From NCBI GenBank assembly GCA_910583845.1, contig CAJUAB010000018.1, positions 1 to 64,000 of the forward strand: DNA of 64,000 nucleotides, written 5' to 3'. This document shows positions 33,853-42,560 of the stretch, piece by piece (position 1 is the first letter of the stretch; every line of letters begins with the position of its first letter). The notes under the pieces are model-generated. The model saw nothing but the letters and a program-made list of their open reading frames with translations. It was not told the origin of the DNA and searched no databases. The position numbers and the translations under genes are program-made. This DNA is from an uncultured Acetatifactor sp. (lineage in GTDB: Bacteria; Bacillota; Clostridia; Lachnospirales; Lachnospiraceae).

Positions 33853-35907
33853 TTAGCATATCTCCGCACCGGAAGGCATGGGTTTTTCCGCCGTCATAAG
33901 GGCAAGGCCTCCATCCGCGTCCTCGGCGCACAGCAGCATCCCCTCGGACAAGACGCCTGCCAGCGTGGCGGGCTTCAGGTTCACCAGCACCATCACTTTT
34001 TTACCCACCATTTCCTCGGGCGTGTAATGAGCCTTGATGCCGGACACGATCTGGCGCACCTGACTGCCGATCTTCACCTTGGAGCAGAGGAGCTTTTTGG
34101 ACTTGGGCACCGCCTCGCAGGCAATGATCTCCCCTATCTGAAACTGGAGTCTGGCGAAATCATCATAGGTGATCTCGGGCTTTGCCTCTATGTCTATGGG
34201 AGCCGGTTCCCCGGCCCGGGACGCCTCACCGCAGGAATCCCCTTGATCCGCCGCATTTCCGGTCCCGGAAGCGCCTGCATCCGCACCGCCGGTTTCCTTC
34301 CCCGCTGCCGCCAGCATGGCGGCGGTGAGCTCCTCCTCCCGCTTTTCCACCTCTTTCATATCCAGGCGGGCAAACAGAATCCGGGGCTTGTCAGTAACCT
34401 TATTGCCGCCGGGATACAGGCCGAACTCCTCCAGCCGCCCAAAGTCACGCAGGGATGTGTTAAACTGCTCCGCGATGTTTTCCGCCGTCCAGGGCATATA
34501 GGGCTCCAGCAGGGAAGCGCCGATCACGATGCCTTCCACCAGATTGTACAGCACGGTGGCCAGCCGGTCCGTCTTCGCATCATCCTTGGCCAGCACCCAG
34601 GGCTCTGTCTCATCAATGTATTTGTTGCAGCGCTTGAAAATGCCGAAAATCTCCGTCAGGGCATCCGCAATGCGCAGGGCGTCCATCTTCTCCGCCACTT
34701 TGGCATAGGTGCCGGTGACTGTCTTTTTCAGATCCTCATCAATGACGCTGTCCTCCGGAGTCAGCTGTACTCCCTTGTCTTCCACCACGCCTCCGAAATA
34801 CTTGTTGCTCATGGAGATGGTGCGGTTCACCAGATTGCCCAGGGTGTTGGCCAGGTCGGAGTTGGTCCGCTCGGCTATCAGCTCCCAGGTGGCGTTGCCG
34901 TCGTTGTCGTAGGGCATCTCATGGATCATATAGTACCGCACCGCGTCCACGCCGAAAAAGTCGATCAGATCATCCACATAGATCACGTTGCCCCGGGACT
35001 TGCTCATCTTACCGCCGTTCATCATCAGCCAGGGATGGCCGAAAATCTGTCTGGGCAGCGGCTCCCCCAGGGCCATCAGAAAGATGGGCCAGTAGATGGT
35101 GTGAAAGCGGATGATATCCTTGCCGATGAGATGCAGGTCCGCGGGCCAGAACTTCTTATACTGCTCCGTGCTGTTTCCGTCCGCGTCGTAGCCGATCCCG
35201 GTGATATAGTTGGTCAGCGCGTCCAGCCATACATAGACCACATGCCTGTCATCGAAATCCACCGGAATGCCCCACTTGAAGGAAGTGCGGGACACGCACA
35301 GATCCTGCAGCCCCGGCAGCAGAAAGTTATTCATCATCTCGTTTTTGCGGGACACGGGCTGAATAAACTCAGGGTGCTCATTGATATGCTGAATCAGCCG
35401 GTCCGCATACTTACTCATACGGAAAAAGTACGCCTCCTCCCGGGCGGGTTTTACCTCCCTGCCGCAGTCAGGACATTTTCCGTCCACCAGCTGGGATTCC
35501 GTCCAGAAGGACTCGCAAGGGGTGCAATACAGTCCCTCATAGTGCCCCTTGTAGATGTCTCCCTGGTCGTAGAGCCGCCGGAAGATCTTCTGCACCTGCT
35601 TCTCGTGGGGCTTGTCGGTGGTGCGGATAAATTTGTCATAACTGACATTCAGCTGATCGCACAGCCCCCGGATGACGCCTGCCACATTGTCCACAAATTC
35701 CTTTGGCGTAATACCCGCCTCCTGGGCTTTCAACTCAATTTTCTGCCCGTGTTCGTCCGTGCCGGTCTGGAAAAAAACGTCATATCCCTGTCTGCGTCTG
35801 AAACGGGCAATGGCATCCGCCAGCACGATCTCGTAGTTGTTGCCGATATGAGGCTTGCCGGACGTATAGGCGATGGCCGTTGTAATGTAATAGGGTGTTT
35901 TACTCAC
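33853..35907 (-). CDS. metG: Methionyl-tRNA synthetase
   Basis: A 684-residue class I synthetase. HIGN (KPHIGNNYEIVLADA) and KMSKS (GGKMSKSRGN) form the active site, and a CXXC zinc knuckle pair (CTPC, CPDC) follows. After an Ala/Gly-rich linker the last 110 residues are the tRNA-binding OB domain (FQIGEI...KLLCSKVKIG...SGIKAHY). The start is the GTG at 35907, since AAAGGAGGTAAGCAT precedes it and the nearby ATG is followed at once by an in-frame stop. A T-box leader controls it. Confidence 0.97.
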   Translation of the reverse strand: MSKTPYYITTAIAYTSGKPHIGNNYEIVLADAIARFRRRQGYDVFFQTGTDEHGQKIELKAQEAGITPKEFVDNVAGVIRGLCDQLNVSYDKFIRTTDKPHEKQVQKIFRRLYDQGDIYKGHYEGLYCTPCESFWTESQLVDGKCPDCGREVKPAREEAYFFRMSKYADRLIQHINEHPEFIQPVSRKNEMMNNFLLPGLQDLCVSRTSFKWGIPVDFDDRHVVYVWLDALTNYITGIGYDADGNSTEQYKKFWPADLHLIGKDIIRFHTIYWPIFLMALGEPLPRQIFGHPWLMMNGGKMSKSRGNVIYVDDLIDFFGVDAVRYYMIHEMPYDNDGNATWELIAERTNSDLANTLGNLVNRTISMSNKYFGGVVEDKGVQLTPEDSVIDEDLKKTVTGTYAKVAEKMDALRIADALTEIFGIFKRCNKYIDETEPWVLAKDDAKTDRLATVLYNLVEGIVIGASLLEPYMPWTAENIAEQFNTSLRDFGRLEEFGLYPGGNKVTDKPRILFARLDMKEVEKREEELTAAMLAAAGKETGGADAGASGTGNAADQGDSCGEASRAGEPAPIDIEAKPEITYDDFARLQFQIGEIIACEAVPKSKKLLCSKVKIGSQVRQIVSGIKAHYTPEEMVGKKVMVLVNLKPATLAGVLSEGMLLCAEDADGGLALMTAEKPMPSGAEIC

Positions 35908-36029
35908 ATGCTTACCTCCTTTTTTTGTTTCTGCTGTGCCTCCTGCCCGGCGCATGTCATCCGGAAGGGGGGCATGATTCCCGGGCCTGATCTCTGGAGA
36001 ATCATTTTGACTAGCCGGCGGATCTGGCA

Positions 36030-36340
36030 TAAGGAAAGGCCCGTCCTCCACATGCGTCCGCCGCATGAGAAGACGAGCCGAAAGCCCGTGTTACCACTTC
36101 TCTTCGCCCCCTCCTCACGAAGGGAGCCTCATCAGGTCTGAATGCCAAACCCTGTCCGCTATAACAGGCGGAACCTGTCGCAGCCTCACCCCTGTGGGCT
36201 CGGTGCGCTGCTCGGAAGCCATCTTCCGCATACCTCCCGCTCCATCCCTCTCAGCCGCAGTCATCTGCGGGGATGTTCTCTGGAAAGCCTTGATATGCGT
36301 ACTCTCTTCGTCATAGCGTTTCATTTGCCATGAGAGCCCC
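36030..36340 (-). promoter_or_regulatory. T-box leader (methionine) of metG
   Basis: On the minus strand the leader starts with a stem I including the GAAGAGAGTA element and ends with the T-box sequence GAAGTGGTAACACGGG (36085-36100), which pairs with the tRNA acceptor end. A terminator follows: GGCTCGTCTTC and CATGCG pair with CGCATG and GGAGGACGGGCC, then TTTCC. Uncharged tRNA would stabilise the antiterminator and allow metG expression. Methionine specificity is taken from the gene; I could not fix the specifier codon by eye. Confidence 0.88.
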
Positions 36341-36414
36341 GGCCCTCATGGCATGGATGACCACCCTGGCCGCCCGCGGTCAGAAATATGGTCATGTTTT
36401 CCTGTATAACCGGC

Positions 36415-36443
36415 ATTATACAGGATGTCAGGAGTTTTGTAAA
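36415..36443 (-). promoter_or_regulatory. Promoter of the metG leader
   Basis: Read on the minus strand: TTTACA, a 17-base spacer and TATAAT. The -35 region overlaps the last codons of the upstream small membrane protein gene. Confidence 0.7.
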
Positions 36444-36754
36444 GAAGATTTGTGCCGGACCGCCCAAGTTATTCCATAAATTCCCCAGGCCAGCGCCACC
36501 CCGGCCGCCGCTATCCCCACAAATATCAGGAGTACGAATCCCACAATTCCGTGAATCTCTATATCTCCCAGCGGGATATCGCCAAAGACCCCCAGAATCA
36601 CCAGGACGCACAATACAAGGCACACCGCGACCAAATAAACCGGGATGCATTTGAGCGCCTTCCTTTTTACTAAAAAGCAGAACAAAAGCTGTACCGCGCA
36701 GGGAATCAGCAGCAACCCTGCGTAAAACAACAGAAAACCCATATCCTCAGACAT
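36428..36754 (-). CDS. Small membrane protein of the glycyl radical enzyme operon
   Basis: A 108-residue protein with three predicted membrane segments (GFLLFYAGLLLIPCAVQLLF, the VYLVAVCLVLCVLVILGVF region, and IVGFVLLIFVGIAAAGVALA). I do not recognise the family. The ATG overlaps the end of the activase gene (8 bases) and is preceded by GGAGGGAAAG, so it is coupled to that operon. Its own 3' end carries the metG promoter. Confidence 0.65.
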   Translation of the reverse strand: MSEDMGFLLFYAGLLLIPCAVQLLFCFLVKRKALKCIPVYLVAVCLVLCVLVILGVFGDIPLGDIEIHGIVGFVLLIFVGIAAAGVALAWGIYGITWAVRHKSSLQNS

Positions 36755-37580
36755 TTTCTTTCCCTCCTGTCAATAATTCTCTCTTCCTCTCCCCGTCACT
36801 GTTATACGGAAGAAGCACATGGTCGGCCAGATCGGTAAAACCCGCCAGAAACCGCCTGATCTCCTCCAGATTTCTTCGTCTGTCCGTAATCCCCGGAATC
36901 AGCGGCGTTCTGGGGACCAGCTTCACTCCCGGATGCCGGTCCGCGAGCTTTCGAAAATTATCCAGTATCCGCCTGTTGCTCACTCCTGTAAATCGGATAT
37001 GCTCCTGTTCATCCATCAGCTTCAGATCATACAGGATACAGTCCACAAAGGGCAGCACCAGCTTCCCGAAAGCCTCATACTCAAAATATCCGCTGGTCTC
37101 CACAGTCACCGGAATCCCCTCCGCCCATAGCCTTTTTGCGGTCTCCCCCACATAGGCCGGACAGGCCAGCGGCTCTCCCCCGCTGAAGGTGACACCGCCC
37201 CCCGAAACCTGATAAAAGCACCGGTCACGAAGCAGTATGGTCAGAAGTTCCTCCACTGAGTAAGCCTTTCCCACCAGCTGCAGCGCATTGCCCGGGCAGG
37301 CCGCGGCGCACCTTCCACAGGCATCACAGCTTTCCCTTTTCAGATGCAGACCCGCCCCGTCCACGGTGATCAATCCCCTGGGGCAGGCCCGCGCGCACCC
37401 CTGACAGCCCAGACATTTCCCCCTGTCCCACAGAAAATCATGTGTAAAGGAATGGGACTCCGGGTTGTGGCACCACTGACAGCGCAGCGGGCATCCCTTG
37501 CAGAAAACGACGGTACGTATTCCCTCCCCGTCCTCCAGCCTCCCCATGGAAATATCAAAGATCAGCGGTGTCCTGCGCAA
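36747..37580 (-). CDS. Glycyl radical enzyme activase
   Basis: A 277-residue radical SAM protein with the cluster motif CPLRCQWC (Cys30, 34, 37), an inserted pair of ferredoxin-type clusters (CLGCQGCARACP and CDACGRCAAACP) and the SAM-binding GGVTFSGGEPL. Two-cluster activases belong with the dehydratase, decarboxylase and C-C lyase group, not with simple PFL. I start it at a TTG at 37580 (MRRTPLIFDIS...), because AGGAGGG lies eight bases upstream and the N-terminus then matches the family. It overlaps the preceding gene by 26 bases. It should make the radical on Gly776 of the enzyme encoded two genes upstream. Confidence 0.93.
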   Translation of the reverse strand: MRRTPLIFDISMGRLEDGEGIRTVVFCKGCPLRCQWCHNPESHSFTHDFLWDRGKCLGCQGCARACPRGLITVDGAGLHLKRESCDACGRCAAACPGNALQLVGKAYSVEELLTILLRDRCFYQVSGGGVTFSGGEPLACPAYVGETAKRLWAEGIPVTVETSGYFEYEAFGKLVLPFVDCILYDLKLMDEQEHIRFTGVSNRRILDNFRKLADRHPGVKLVPRTPLIPGITDRRRNLEEIRRFLAGFTDLADHVLLPYNSDGERKRELLTGGKENV

Positions 37581-38133
37581 AAACGATCCCTCCTGTGAGC
37601 CCCAGCACCAGATGCAGCGCCATGTAGGCAAACTTGCTCATATAGTTGATATTCCCGTCAAAATCCACTTCCTGGTTCAGCATGGCATTCAATATATCCG
37701 GCGCGCCTGAAAACAACAGCTTGATCAGAGATCTGTTGTCCTTGAAAATCAGGGTGAAGGTGGGATTTTCCACCTTCCTTCCGGTGACAGTCAGCTTGTT
37801 GTCCCCGAAAACAGCCGCGGAGTAAAAATCCCCCGCCTTATCCGTAAACACATACACGGCATTGAAATTTTCAATATTTTTCCTGTAATGACTGTCCAGG
37901 CGCAGCACAAGCCCCATCAGCGTCAGCAGGATATCCAGAATGTTCTCAAGGGTATGACCGCTGATACAGTTCAGCAGCTTTTTTTCCATTGCTTTCCGCA
38001 CCGGGTCATATTTTGCCCAAAGATTTTCCTGCGTGAGCGCGTCAGTTCCCCCGCATTCCATAATCTCCCGGTCCAGCACGTCCATATCAAACTGTTCCAA
38101 AGCGGAAAGCTCTGTCTCCAATATCTCACGCAT
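37555..38133 (-). CDS. SCP2-like small protein of the glycyl radical operon
   Basis: A 192-residue protein of unknown function. The C-terminal half (FTLIFKDNRSLIKLLFSG, then DILNAMLNQEVDFDGNINYM) has the look of an SCP2 sterol/lipid carrier-like domain, but the match is by eye only. The N-terminal half is helical and acidic. Its ATG overlaps the enzyme's stop by 8 bases (ATGCGTGA), with GGAAGG upstream, and its 3' end overlaps the activase start, so all three are translationally coupled. Confidence 0.6.
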   Translation of the reverse strand: MREILETELSALEQFDMDVLDREIMECGGTDALTQENLWAKYDPVRKAMEKKLLNCISGHTLENILDILLTLMGLVLRLDSHYRKNIENFNAVYVFTDKAGDFYSAAVFGDNKLTVTGRKVENPTFTLIFKDNRSLIKLLFSGAPDILNAMLNQEVDFDGNINYMSKFAYMALHLVLGLTGGIVFAQDTADL

Positions 38134-40558
38134 AATCGGGCACCATCCTTCCATCCTGTATTCCGTATTCGGTTCTCGTGATCAATTCCTCCTTCATGGA
38201 GTCGTTCAGGTCATTGAAATAGGCGGAATATCCCGACACCCTCACCAGCAGTCCCGGATACTTTTCCGGGTGTTCCCTGGCGTCTCTGAGCATCTCATGG
38301 GACATAATATTGAACTGAACCTGCTGCCCGCCGCTCATAAAATAGGCTTCCACAAAATCTCCCAGCAGCGCCGCTTCCTCCCGGGAACGGATCGCGGTGA
38401 ATTTGATGTTCAGCGCCTCGCCGCCGGGAATATGAAGGCTGCCAAGAGCCCCCACGCTCCTGAAACACTCGGTCAGATCCGCCGCTGCCTCCGAGACCGG
38501 GGTGATGCCGCTCGCGAAGGGCTGATGCGCTCTTCTCCCGTTGGGCAGCGCGTGGGTTATCTTCCCCTGCCCGGAATGGTTTGTCATGGTCCAGTAAGCC
38601 GGGCGGTACTTTCCGCCCCGGTAATTGGTGTACCCCTGATAGGTTTCATACAAAAACCGGATCAGCTCCCTGGAACATCCCTTTTCCGATTCCTCCCAGG
38701 TTCCGTATTTCAGGGGCTTGTTTCCGGCATAGGCCAGCAGGGTCTCCTGGTGCTCAAAATCACTGCGCACCGCGTCCAGCAGCTCTGCAAAGGTGCAGTA
38801 CTGATCCTCGAACACCAGCTTCTTTACCGCGTTCAGGGAGTCCACCACATCCGCGAATCCCACATGGGTAGCCCCGGAGGAATTGTAAACCGCCCCGCCA
38901 AACACCAGATCCCTTCCCTTGTCCATAGGGCCTTCAAACAGCGCGGACAAAAGCGGTGTGGGCAGCATCCTCTGATGAACCGCCGCCATCTTTTCGTTCA
39001 GGTCCACGGCCTGATCAATGAGCCATGCCGTCTGGGTCTTGAATGCCGCCAGGAACTCATCAAAATCTTTCATTTCGGCAGGTTCTCCTGTCTTCGGCCC
39101 GAACTGCTCATCCCCTGTGACATACCGCTTTCCATTATAGAGCGCCATCTCCAGCGCGGCGGCAAGATTCAGTATGATGGAGCTGGACGCGTCATAGCTT
39201 CTGCCCGCGCACGCAAGCTCCACGCAGCCGATCACCGCATAGTCCCTGGCATGTTCCTCCAGCGTTCCCTGATTGACCAGTGTTCGGATATTTTCAAGGT
39301 CATTGTACAGGGCGGGCACAGCCTTTGTGGAAGCAATCACCTCGCACACCCGGTTTCTGTACTCCCGGGAATTGACTCCCGCACAGTAGCGGGCATTCAT
39401 ATTCGGTTCCCTCATCTTCAGCAGTTCCGTGACTTTCAGCATAATGTAGGTCAGGTCATTCACCGCGTCACGGCCCTTTTCATCTATGCCGCCGACAGTG
39501 ACGGCAGGCGCCGTGCCCGCGCCGCCAAACAGCTCCTCGGAAACCTGGGGCACCAGATCCACATTGTCCCCGGTCTTGATCCAGAGACAGGCGGTCAGCT
39601 CCAGCGCCTCTTTCACCGTGAGTTTACCGCTGTCCATATCCCTTTTATAGTAGGGATACAGTACCTGATCCAGCCTGCCCGGGCTGATCGCCATATTGAT
39701 ATTTTCCGCGTGGATGCCAATCAGACAGAGCCAGATACAGTTGACCGCCTCCCGGAAACTGCCGGCCGGCTTGGCCGGAACCCGGGAACAGACCTCCGCC
39801 ATCTTAAGCAGCTGTTCCCGGCGCTCCCGGTCCGTCTCGGTCATGGCCTGCCTTTCCGCTTCCTTTGAGAGATTCTCCGCATATCGGATGAGGCCTTTCA
39901 GCGACAGTGCCACAGCCTGGTAAAATTCCTGTTCCTCCGGCTTTGCCGACGCGGCCTTTTCGTCCGCCTCCCTGATGACGCTCTCCAGTCCCTCCGCCAG
40001 AACCCTCTTGAAATCCGGAACTGTATGGGATATGCACCCCGCCTTGCCGGAGACATAAAAGATCATTTTCTCCAACAGACGGACAGGCATGATATTGCCG
40101 TATTCCTTTTTGGTGGATGCCAGCACATCCCGGTCAATCCAGTAGGGATAAATGTCAAAGTTCAGCTTCTCCGCGTCCTTTTTGGTGAGAAGCTGCGGGT
40201 TTTTGCCTCTGCCGCTGATGGTATCCAGTTCCGACCAGATCGTAAGGCCGATAAATTCCGGATATACGGGGGCCGTTTTCAGATAAGCGCCGGTGGTGCC
40301 CGCCAGAAGGTTTCTGTCCGGTATCACCGGTTTTTTATTGCTCAGATAATTGTACACCGCCCGGGCCCGATACAGCAAAGGGTGTGCCTCCATCTCCTCC
40401 CGGGTATGTTCTTTCATATACTGTGCAATGTACCAGGCTCTCTCGACGCAGATCTGTACGGGAGCCTGCAGCATCTCGTCCCGCAGCTGTCCGACGCCCT
40501 CCAGGTCTTCCAGCGTATACTCCGGGAGCCGGATATCCTTTAAAGTGATCTCTGCCAT
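38126..40558 (-). CDS. Glycyl radical enzyme, unassigned clade
   Basis: An 810-residue enzyme with the ten-stranded barrel pattern of the PFL superfamily. The thiyl Cys is Cys445 in AVIGCVELACAGRSY, with Glu447 in the CVE form seen in dehydratases, decarboxylases and fumarate-adding enzymes. The radical site is Gly776 in RVSGYSAYF. The segment after the Cys (LACAGRSY) does not have the GCVEP of choline lyase or glycerol/diol dehydratases as I recall them, so I leave the reaction open. The start follows TAAGGAGAAGG. No microcompartment shell gene is nearby. Confidence 0.9.
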   Translation of the reverse strand: MAEITLKDIRLPEYTLEDLEGVGQLRDEMLQAPVQICVERAWYIAQYMKEHTREEMEAHPLLYRARAVYNYLSNKKPVIPDRNLLAGTTGAYLKTAPVYPEFIGLTIWSELDTISGRGKNPQLLTKKDAEKLNFDIYPYWIDRDVLASTKKEYGNIMPVRLLEKMIFYVSGKAGCISHTVPDFKRVLAEGLESVIREADEKAASAKPEEQEFYQAVALSLKGLIRYAENLSKEAERQAMTETDRERREQLLKMAEVCSRVPAKPAGSFREAVNCIWLCLIGIHAENINMAISPGRLDQVLYPYYKRDMDSGKLTVKEALELTACLWIKTGDNVDLVPQVSEELFGGAGTAPAVTVGGIDEKGRDAVNDLTYIMLKVTELLKMREPNMNARYCAGVNSREYRNRVCEVIASTKAVPALYNDLENIRTLVNQGTLEEHARDYAVIGCVELACAGRSYDASSSIILNLAAALEMALYNGKRYVTGDEQFGPKTGEPAEMKDFDEFLAAFKTQTAWLIDQAVDLNEKMAAVHQRMLPTPLLSALFEGPMDKGRDLVFGGAVYNSSGATHVGFADVVDSLNAVKKLVFEDQYCTFAELLDAVRSDFEHQETLLAYAGNKPLKYGTWEESEKGCSRELIRFLYETYQGYTNYRGGKYRPAYWTMTNHSGQGKITHALPNGRRAHQPFASGITPVSEAAADLTECFRSVGALGSLHIPGGEALNIKFTAIRSREEAALLGDFVEAYFMSGGQQVQFNIMSHEMLRDAREHPEKYPGLLVRVSGYSAYFNDLNDSMKEELITRTEYGIQDGRMVPDYA

Positions 40559-40584
40559 TTTCCTTCTCCTTACTGTTTATATGA

Positions 40585-41910
40585 TCAGGCGTCATGCATA
40601 CCCTGGAGAACCCGGACATCCTGGCAGCAGATCTCCCGGAAATTATCCCGCGTTCCCTCTGATACATATTGCCCTGTGACCTGCATGACCCTCTCATAGG
40701 CCAACTCAATATACTGGAAAAATTCCTGGCCGGGTTCCTCCAGAAAGGTGCGGTACGCGCTGCGCCTGCTGTTTCCCGGAAGGGAAAACGCATCCTCCAG
40801 AGTCTCCCGGGATATCTCCTGCCGCAGAACCTCCGCCCCGAAGCCCGCCATGCCGGTATCCATGTTCTGCCATTCCTCCGGCTGCCAGCTCCCTTCCCCG
40901 TCGCAAAGGCCGGCGCATTCTTCCCCGCCGCACAGACCGGGATTTCCTTCCACCCGCAGCTTTATGGAGAGTCTGCTGTTTTTGTCATAGGTAAATACGA
41001 TGTCCGGAAAGGCCTGCCCGAAACTTTTCTCCAGCAGTTCCGGGGTATCTTTTTTTACATATTGGGCCCTGACAAGCGCCGTTCTGAGTTTCTCCCACTC
41101 TTCGTCCGGATAGCGCGGATTTCCGTTCATTTCGCAGAGCAGATCCAGAATCCGCCTTGAACACAGGGAAAAGCTGGCCGTATTATCCCTTTCCACTGTG
41201 TTCTCCAGCCCGCCGGACTCAGAAGCCTTGATCCTGTACGCAATGTCATAGCTGCAGATATCCGGCACCGTTCCCACATTGGCATGGCCGATAGAGGGCA
41301 GTTCCCGCAGCAGGGTCCGCTCTATATCGGGAACCGCTTCCGCTCCCGTTCTCTTATTATATGCCTTACTGATCAAAGCCTCGTTTTCACAGCCGTGAAA
41401 CCCGGAAAAGTGACAGTGCGCGTATGTGTCCGCGTATGTGTGGAGGGCCATGCCCAGCCGCATCAGGTTTTTGACCGTCCTCTCGTTCTTCGCGCTGCGG
41501 GCCGCCTCTCCCACAATATCATGAATCAGCAGATCCTCCCTCTCCCCCGCGCAGACACAGCGGTAATCCAGCCTTGTAAAATCCGGCCTGCTTTCCATTG
41601 CTTCCAGCTGGCAGGGCGGAATGAAATGAAAGGGCGCTAACGTGTGCCTTTGATATCCATGGGAAACGGACTTGATAAAATTGATGCCTGTGGGACACGG
41701 AAGAATCCCCCAGCTGCCATTCCCCAGCTCCCAGGCAAGACCGTTTTCCACAAAGAAATCCGGCGGCATCTCCCCCACAATGATCCTGTGGGAAAGCACA
41801 AAGTCGTCCACCATCTGGGAATAATAGGCGATGATCTGTGCCTCTTCCTCCCGGAATCCGGCCCTCGCCGCCAGAACCTTGACCGTGAAATAGTGATAAC
41901 TAATGTTCAC
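40585..41910 (-). CDS. DUF6765-like protein with phospholipase C-like metal motif
   Basis: A 441-residue protein. Residues around HTYADTYAHCHFSGFHG give an H-x-x-A-D-x-x-x-H-x-H pattern resembling the metal site of zinc phospholipase C/S1 nuclease folds; I associate this with DUF6765. Other His residues (SYHYFTVKVLA at the N-terminus, HDIVGEAAR) fit metal binding. The start is a GTG at 41910 with GGGAGG upstream, overlapping the end of the DUF4334 gene. It ends 26 bases before the glycyl radical enzyme gene, so it belongs to that operon. Function unproven. Confidence 0.7.
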   Translation of the reverse strand: MNISYHYFTVKVLAARAGFREEEAQIIAYYSQMVDDFVLSHRIIVGEMPPDFFVENGLAWELGNGSWGILPCPTGINFIKSVSHGYQRHTLAPFHFIPPCQLEAMESRPDFTRLDYRCVCAGEREDLLIHDIVGEAARSAKNERTVKNLMRLGMALHTYADTYAHCHFSGFHGCENEALISKAYNKRTGAEAVPDIERTLLRELPSIGHANVGTVPDICSYDIAYRIKASESGGLENTVERDNTASFSLCSRRILDLLCEMNGNPRYPDEEWEKLRTALVRAQYVKKDTPELLEKSFGQAFPDIVFTYDKNSRLSIKLRVEGNPGLCGGEECAGLCDGEGSWQPEEWQNMDTGMAGFGAEVLRQEISRETLEDAFSLPGNSRRSAYRTFLEEPGQEFFQYIELAYERVMQVTGQYVSEGTRDNFREICCQDVRVLQGMHDA

Positions 41911-42466
41911 CTGCCGCCTCCCTTCCCGCGTCCGCCACCTTCTCCAGCACAAAGAAGTATCCCGCTTCATGTTCCCATTTGAAGTCGCTGATTCCCAGCA
42001 GCGTATTCTCGTCCACCCGGGCGAAAATATCCAGTACAGGCTGTCTGTCATAGATCATCACCGCCGTGAGCTTGTTTCGGCACTTCATCGTCCGCAGTCT
42101 GGCGCTGCTTTGAGCAGTCCTGATCAGCGGCGCCATCAGCGGAAACAATCCCTTTATCAACCGCCGGGGCAGTCTTTCCGCCAGCCGGAGCGGAAGAAGA
42201 GCCGGATTCGCCGCATACAGTTCCCCGCCGCGCCCTTCAAACAGCAGGGGATAAACATTCTCCCTGTCGCAGAAATACTTGCCATACCATCCCGACGCCG
42301 CAAGCATCCCATCCATGGGATGTCCGGAAGCCAACTCGCTGCCTTTCCATTTTCCCCGCATTTCCGCCAAATTCGCCGGGTCCAGCATATCAAAGAACTG
42401 CCAGCCTTCCTTCTGCGTAATCCGCCCCCTGCTCATCATCTGATCCAGAATTTCCCGGTTTGTCAT
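41900..42466 (-). CDS. GXWXG/DUF4334 protein
   Basis: A 188-residue protein with the GXWXG motif (RGKWKGSELASGHPMDGML) followed by the DUF4334 domain (WYGKYFCDRENVYPLLF, KLTAVMIYDRQPVLDIFARV). These proteins have a lipocalin-like look and unknown function; some may bind hydrophobic ligands. The ATG at 42466 follows AAAGGGGG. It is the first gene of the glycyl radical operon and overlaps the next gene by 11 bases. Confidence 0.85.
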   Translation of the reverse strand: MTNREILDQMMSRGRITQKEGWQFFDMLDPANLAEMRGKWKGSELASGHPMDGMLAASGWYGKYFCDRENVYPLLFEGRGGELYAANPALLPLRLAERLPRRLIKGLFPLMAPLIRTAQSSARLRTMKCRNKLTAVMIYDRQPVLDIFARVDENTLLGISDFKWEHEAGYFFVLEKVADAGREAAGEH

Positions 42467-42482
42467 GATTCCCCCTTTTTCC

Positions 42483-42512
42483 GTGAAGCGAAAAGCCCTC
42501 CGGGCTTTCGCT
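42483..42512 (-). terminator. Hairpin between the AAA+ cluster and the glycyl radical operon
   Basis: AAGCGAAAAGCCC pairs with GGGCTTTCGCTT with a short loop. On the minus strand no long T-run follows directly, so it may be a weak terminator of the AAA+ gene cluster or a leader hairpin of the next operon. Confidence 0.5.
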
Positions 42513-42560
42513 TTACTTTGGTGTCAGCTCATTGGTCCTTTCGCCGCTGTATATATGGCG

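Noticed and set aside
33832..36141. A 769-codon plus-strand open frame opposite metG
   Set aside because: It mirrors the synthetase gene and runs through the T-box; it lacks motifs and a binding site.
36452..37130. Plus-strand frames opposite the activase and small membrane protein
   Set aside because: They oppose well-supported radical SAM coding sequence and carry no motifs.
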